The position numbers were made by a program, and so were the translations under genes. 64,000 nt of DNA, taken from contig NC_079514.1 in assembly GCF_000801105.2 (NCBI RefSeq), positions 22,546,293 through 22,610,292 of the forward strand, read 5' to 3'. This document shows positions 59,650-64,000 of the stretch, one piece after another. This stretch comes from Raphanus sativus (Eukaryota; Streptophyta; Magnoliopsida; Brassicales; Brassicaceae). The notes below the pieces were generated by a model. That model ran no database searches. It had not been told where the DNA came from and was given only the letters and a program-made list of their open reading frames with translations. How positions within the stretch are numbered: the first letter of the stretch is position 1; every line of letters begins with the position of its first letter.

Positions 59650-61229
59650 TCATCGCTTCTTGACACCTCCAGGCGCCTCTGTTCCAATCTGGCCACTCTT
59701 TTTCTTCTTAGTGTTTGCACCATCCCCTTCCATCTGGCCATCCTTCTCCACCAGGTTCTCCTCACCGGCCTTGGCAATTGGTAAGCCATCATTAGTACCC
59801 GAACCCTGACCCACCATACTCACATCCTGTTCCTCTGTGAAGTCCACGATCTCCCCTTGCTCCCAATCTTCTACCTCATCACCATCCTCTAGCAGAAGCT
59901 CCGAATCCGAGAGCAGCACTCCTTCTATCATCAAATTAGCTTCATCCAATGCCTGAGAGTGAAGTGCTTCCTCCGCCACTTTGGACTCCTCTCCATCAAC
60001 AACCTGTAATTCCAGATTCTTCAACTCTCCTGGCTCATCCATTGGTTGTGCAGAGGCCATCTCTATGGGCGCCAAAGCATCCTCAAAGACCAGCTCCTTA
60101 CACGCCTTGGAGGTGGAGCCATTGCCAGCAACTACAGTCGTTTGAGACGGTTCCATAACATTGGGAGGAGGAGCCCCTTTGAAAGCATCAAACATGAGTT
60201 TCTCCGGGTTGATAGTAGTGCGGTCCTCATCACTAGCACGAGACTGTTGTGGACCCCGAGCCTGTGTCCCCTTCCTCCTATCCCCATAATCAGCATATCT
60301 TCCATGAGCCGAAGAGCCTTCCCCATTTCCTCTAGAGAACTTCTCTCTGTATGGATGGTAAGGATCCTCATGCTTGTAAGGCACCTGCTTATTCTTGGCA
60401 ATCCCTTTGCCCTTGTCACCACCTCTGGTTCCCTGGTAACGCCCTTGGTTTCCTCCATTACGGTCCTCAAACTGTCTATCACCATTAGTAACCGCAGCTC
60501 TATAGCTAGTTGCGTTTCCCCTCTCTGTCTCCGTACTCGCCCCCCCTTCCCCCCCCGGTGAACTGCACTGGATCCTCTTTATACAGATTCGGGCATCTAG
60601 ATGCATCATGAGTGAGCCGGAAACACTCCTTACAAAATCCAAAAAGCTTCTCATATCGAAGAGATGCCAAGATCTCCACACCTTCCTCGAGTTCAAAGGC
60701 TACCGAGAAGATCAATGGTTTGAAAGCATCAATCTCCACACGAACCCTTCCTCCCACCAGATCCATTGGACCCCGAATCTGCCAAGGGCCTCCCCCACGC
60801 TTTGAAAGATCGGAGCCACTCTGAATTGAAGAGGAATATCCAACACACGAACCCATAAAATAATTCTTGATGGGTAGTTTGGCTCAAGCACCGGCTTCCA
60901 TCTGACCAAAGATAGCATCCAATGATCAAAATGGAACGGTTCCATCTTGAGAACCTCCACGAAATTTTCCTTAAGATCGAAGTTAAACTGGAACCTTCCT
61001 AAACCAAGGTCCACACCAGCCACCCTTCAACGTTCCAAATCCTTGGAAGCATGAAAAGTAGAACCTTCATATCTTGTTTCGGCGGGTTCATACACCTTCC
61101 GATGAGAGTCTTAGAGTAGCTCGCAATGAGCTCCGAATTGTCAAACCTTGGCACCGTTATCCTTAAACCCGTCTTAACCATCTCCACCTTTTTCCCTCCT
61201 GACTTCTCAATCCAATTACCTTGAGTCAT
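59650..61229 (-). pseudogene. LINE 2 ORF1, DUF4283 / zinc-knuckle protein
   Basis: Starts MTQGNWIEKSGGKKVEMV at 61229. The DUF4283 region follows in three frames: RITVPRFDNSELIASYSKTL; then FQFNFDLKENFVEVLKMEPF and FDHWMLSLVRWKP (60712-61023). The knuckle CKECFRLTHDASRCPN is at about 60590-60640. A long glycine-, glutamate- and arginine-rich tail ends at GVKKR and TGA (59650-59652). Two frame changes (about 61010 and 60560-60860) break it. The same TGA is present in the neighbouring copy at 63948-63950. Confidence 0.82.
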
Positions 61230-61955
61230 TGTGAAACCACAAGAAAAGAAATTAAGACAAGAACCAAAGATTATACCCAATAGATAGAAAACAGCAGTAG
61301 ACAAATTTGGTGTGATACTCGTTGTCAATCTCGATTCTATATATACTATAACCATGAGAGACCTAAATCTTGTACGCAAATGAAGCACAGTATACCGTAT
61401 CACCATTAACTTAACAAAAAGATCCGGACTTAACAAATCAACGATTGCCGAATCCTTCGTATTCTCAATCTCAGATGTAGGATATCTGTTAATAATAGCG
61501 AAAGTAAGAAAAAGTTTAAAAAATATATTCCTGATCTTTAAACTTCCTAAGAATGATCCCAATTTTTCCTTCAGAAAACTGTGTAAATCTTCAGAAGAAT
61601 AAAAAAGGAACAACCGACATACCAAATCAGTAGACTGAAGCAATCCCCGATTTCCAGATCGCAATCACTCAGATATCGAGTGCTGGATCCCGGAGCTATC
61701 CGTATATCAACTTCGATTCTCTCCATAAACCTCAAATCAGTACTATCCGTAGCAGATCTGACCAAATAAAACCTTCCTTCCTCGAATCCTCCCCACAGAT
61801 CTCTTCAATCTCTTGTTTAGAGAAAGGGAAATCCAACTCCAACATCAAACCATCGATATAACCCCAAATACGAACCGTATGATACCGATAATCCAGATCT
61901 TCTCGGGAAATCATCGTAGATTGGAAATCGCTATCCTCGTCGCCTTTACGTTACA

Positions 61956-62183
61956 CAATTTTGGGGAAAAATGTTAAGATTGAAAAAAAGAAAGATTTTA
62001 ACGACCGGAATTAATAAAGTTACAGTGGCATATTATGTAAATTTTCTAGTAAATGTTGGTCAATTATAAAAAGGATTGAGGAGGCTTATAGAGCTGACAC
62101 ATCAGCAAAAATGGCAAAATTGTGAATATAATACCAAACAAAGGTTACTCTCTAAAATTGCTTCTCTTTTAATAAGAAAGAGA
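61956..62183 (-). mobile_element. Helitron 5' end, minus strand
   Basis: On the minus strand TCTCTTTCTTATTAAAAGAG begins at 62183, preceded by A. It resembles the 5' ends at 21675 and 28168. LINE 3 breaks exactly here, between A and T of its AAGTCTAA|TGAGG sequence, as expected for Helitron insertion. The element runs leftward; its 3' end was not found, and LINE 2 may lie within it. Confidence 0.55.
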
Positions 62184-63112
62184 TTAGACTTTGTGAAGTC
62201 ATTTTGAATATCTTCAAATGCCTTTTGGAGCGAGTGTATTTTATCTTTTCCATAGGGAGGATTATTCTTCCTCCATACGGAAATTTCATGTCTACACCAA
62301 TGAATCCTATCAACAATTCCTGCGTTTTCCTTAACCCGCTTTGATCTTCAACCTCGAGATATTGAATCCATAAGACCATCTTCCCCTATCCATCTCTTGT
62401 CAAACCTAATAGAAGTTCGAAATTTAATAACTTTAGGCCACAATCGGCCTATGATCAGATCCAATCATTCCGAAATATTCTACAAAAAGGAACATGGGAA
62501 CATATTGTGCCAATCGTTATTTCCAAGAGCATGGTAACATTTAACAACTTGTTTTTGTCTCCTTCCACTCCATGATAAAGTATTTACAAGACTACGAAAT
62601 TCTATTAAACCACAATTGTCTATCATATTATTAAAAGCCAAGAAAGTGTCTGCATGACGGAGAGTGCCCCCTTCCTTCTCATGATTTTCTCGAATCTCAT
62701 TTAAATCTCCAATAATAAACCATGGATCATCCCTTAAGGTACCAATACTTGTTAATTTCTCCCAAACTGGGTTCCTTAAGCTTTGATTTGGTTCTCCATA
62801 GACAAAGGATAAGAATATTCGCTTGCCTTTATGTTCTGTCTCTACATCAATGATTCGGTTACTTGATGAGATAATATTCACCTTGTACCTAGAATCATAG
62901 AATAACGCCAAACCACCACTCCTACCATTAGGATCAACCGTATGTAAATGACTAAATCCGAAATGAAACTGAAAAGATTGAACAAACTCAAATTTTCTTT
63001 TTGTCTCTGACAAGAACAGAAAAGTTGGTTTGTGTTTATAGTATATCTCCCTCAAATAACTAATGGTCCATTTACTCCCAAGACCTTGGCAATTCCAACT
63101 TAAAATCTTCAT
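62184..63112 (-). pseudogene. LINE 3 ORF2, endonuclease part
   Basis: Starts MKILSWNCQGLGSKWTISYL at 63112 and holds the endonuclease to NMFPCSF. A 2-bp addition relative to LINE 2 (near 62485) then shifts the frame. It also carries the extra base after DHRPIVA seen in LINE 2 (about 62435). RT and everything downstream are missing because of the Helitron border. Confidence 0.88.
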
Positions 63113-63947
63113 ATAAATATTATGAGCAAAGAATGAACCACTGATCCGATATAGCCAACTGCTTGAGGTTCAGAGTTCACTGAAAACAGTATTACCTTAT
63201 ACCAAGAACACCAAAATAACCAAACCAAGACAATATTATTGCCAATAGGAGTGCCATATTTCTGTACGTTAAAAACCCAGTCTGTCGTATACGTCGACAC
63301 CATATTCGTCCATAACATTGTGAAGTCCCCCATCCAATCCTGATTACAACTTTCAAGCCACCCCCAATCCGGGAACCAAGAGCACCACAAACCTTTACCA
63401 TTGCCGTTAAGGAGTCATAAATAATAACCTATAATATACAGACAAGGATATCTCTGATCTTGCTTTATAATCCTGATTAACAATAAGTCACAAACCTGCA
63501 ACCATCTCCAACTCCAAACCTGACTCCACGCTCCAAAATACACGACCATTTCCATATTACTCTCAATCAAAAGATCTGATTTATCTATAATCACCAGTAC
63601 ATAGAGCATACCATATTGACACCAAAACAAAGACATTTTATTATTACTTTTCCCCCAAACAATAATCATCCGTAGATGATCCAGACCATACCACACCTTA
63701 GGATCAGTAATAAAGGAAGTTGCAGAAATAATTAAACCACTGGGACCAGACTCGATTCTATAGGATCTCATAGTTGAATCCGACATTATTCAAACAGAAA
63801 TTTAAAAAACACAATACTCCACCAACGGGAAACACCTTACTCAGGAGGATTCTTCGGCTTGGAGGAAGCCTTCTTCACGCCCTTGTCCCCTGGCTTAGTG
63901 CCCGCCTTGACCAATAAGTTCTTGCGAGGGGAGATGAATACTGGTGG

Positions 63948-64000
63948 TCATCGCTTCTTGACACCTCCAGGCGCCTCTGTTCCGATCTGGCCACTCTTCT
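63948..64000 (-). pseudogene. LINE 3 ORF1, last codons (runs off window)
   Basis: The last residues of ORF1 (QIGTEAPGGVKKR then TGA at 63948-63950) match LINE 2. The rest is outside the window. Confidence 0.8.

Larger units (their letters stand above)
56341..61955 (-). mobile_element. LINE 2, 5' part, right of the Gypsy insertion
   Basis: Continues the minus-strand L1 element of 43091-44774. Contains ORF2 up to the RT, an 0.8-kb inter-ORF region, ORF1 and a long 5' region. The 5' boundary near 61955 is approximate; no clear target duplication is seen. Confidence 0.8.
62184..64000 (-). mobile_element. LINE 3, partial copy nearly identical to LINE 2
   Basis: Matches 57888-59702 with an offset of about 4,296-4,298 bp and few differences. 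It starts in mid-ORF2 at the Helitron border and runs off the window inside ORF1. Same orientation as LINE 2. Confidence 0.92.

Noticed and set aside
1..64000. tRNA, rRNA, snoRNA or microRNA genes
   Set aside because: I saw no convincing cloverleaf, rRNA segment or known microRNA precursor; the only strong hairpin is the 121-bp inverted repeat at 2063-2320.

Overview
This is a window of plant nuclear DNA, almost certainly from a Brassicaceae species such as Brassica or a close relative. The base composition is very AT-rich between genes. The one complete host gene has 34 short exons with GT-AG introns, and its protein resembles the Arabidopsis DExH7/DExH4 RNA helicases. The transposon types (Helitrons ending in a GC hairpin plus CTRR, Emigrant-like MITEs, L1-type LINEs, a Tat-like Gypsy element, short hAT elements) are those expected in that family. 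All gene models were made by eye.

Layout. 1-5.6 kb: a Helitron end, a relic of a heat-shock gene (promoter and last codons only) interrupted by a 121-bp near-perfect inverted repeat, two Emigrant-like MITEs, and a broken AHL10-like AT-hook gene. 5.7-8.9 kb: AT-rich DNA with diverged direct repeats. 8.9-10.8 kb: a Helitron carrying a decayed RPA-like fragment. 11.3-21.2 kb, minus strand: the intact DHX29-like helicase gene, 1,455 codons by my model. 21.7-31.9 kb: two Helitrons joined exactly head to tail. The first carries a TRM-like (TON1-recruiting-motif) gene fragment. The second carries an RPA-like OB-fold fragment and an EFR3-like ARM-repeat gene fragment. 32.1-32.8 kb: a short hAT element with a perfect 8-bp target-site duplication. 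35.4-42.7 kb: a second hAT element split by a 6.4-kb L1-type LINE. 43.1-62.0 kb, minus strand: a second LINE, split by an 11.6-kb Gypsy LTR retrotransposon. 62.2-64 kb: a Helitron 5' end abutting a near-identical partial copy of that LINE.

How the parts relate. Only the helicase looks like a working host gene. It is closely bracketed by Helitrons, about 460 bp past its stop and about 490 bp before its start. The LINE and Gypsy coding regions are disabled by stops and frameshifts. One element gene stands out as intact: an antisense, four-exon, 1,000-residue gene inside the Gypsy element with its own TATA box, kept open while gag and pol of the same copy have decayed. The other notable structures are the exact Helitron-Helitron junction and the heat-shock-promoter/hairpin arrangement.
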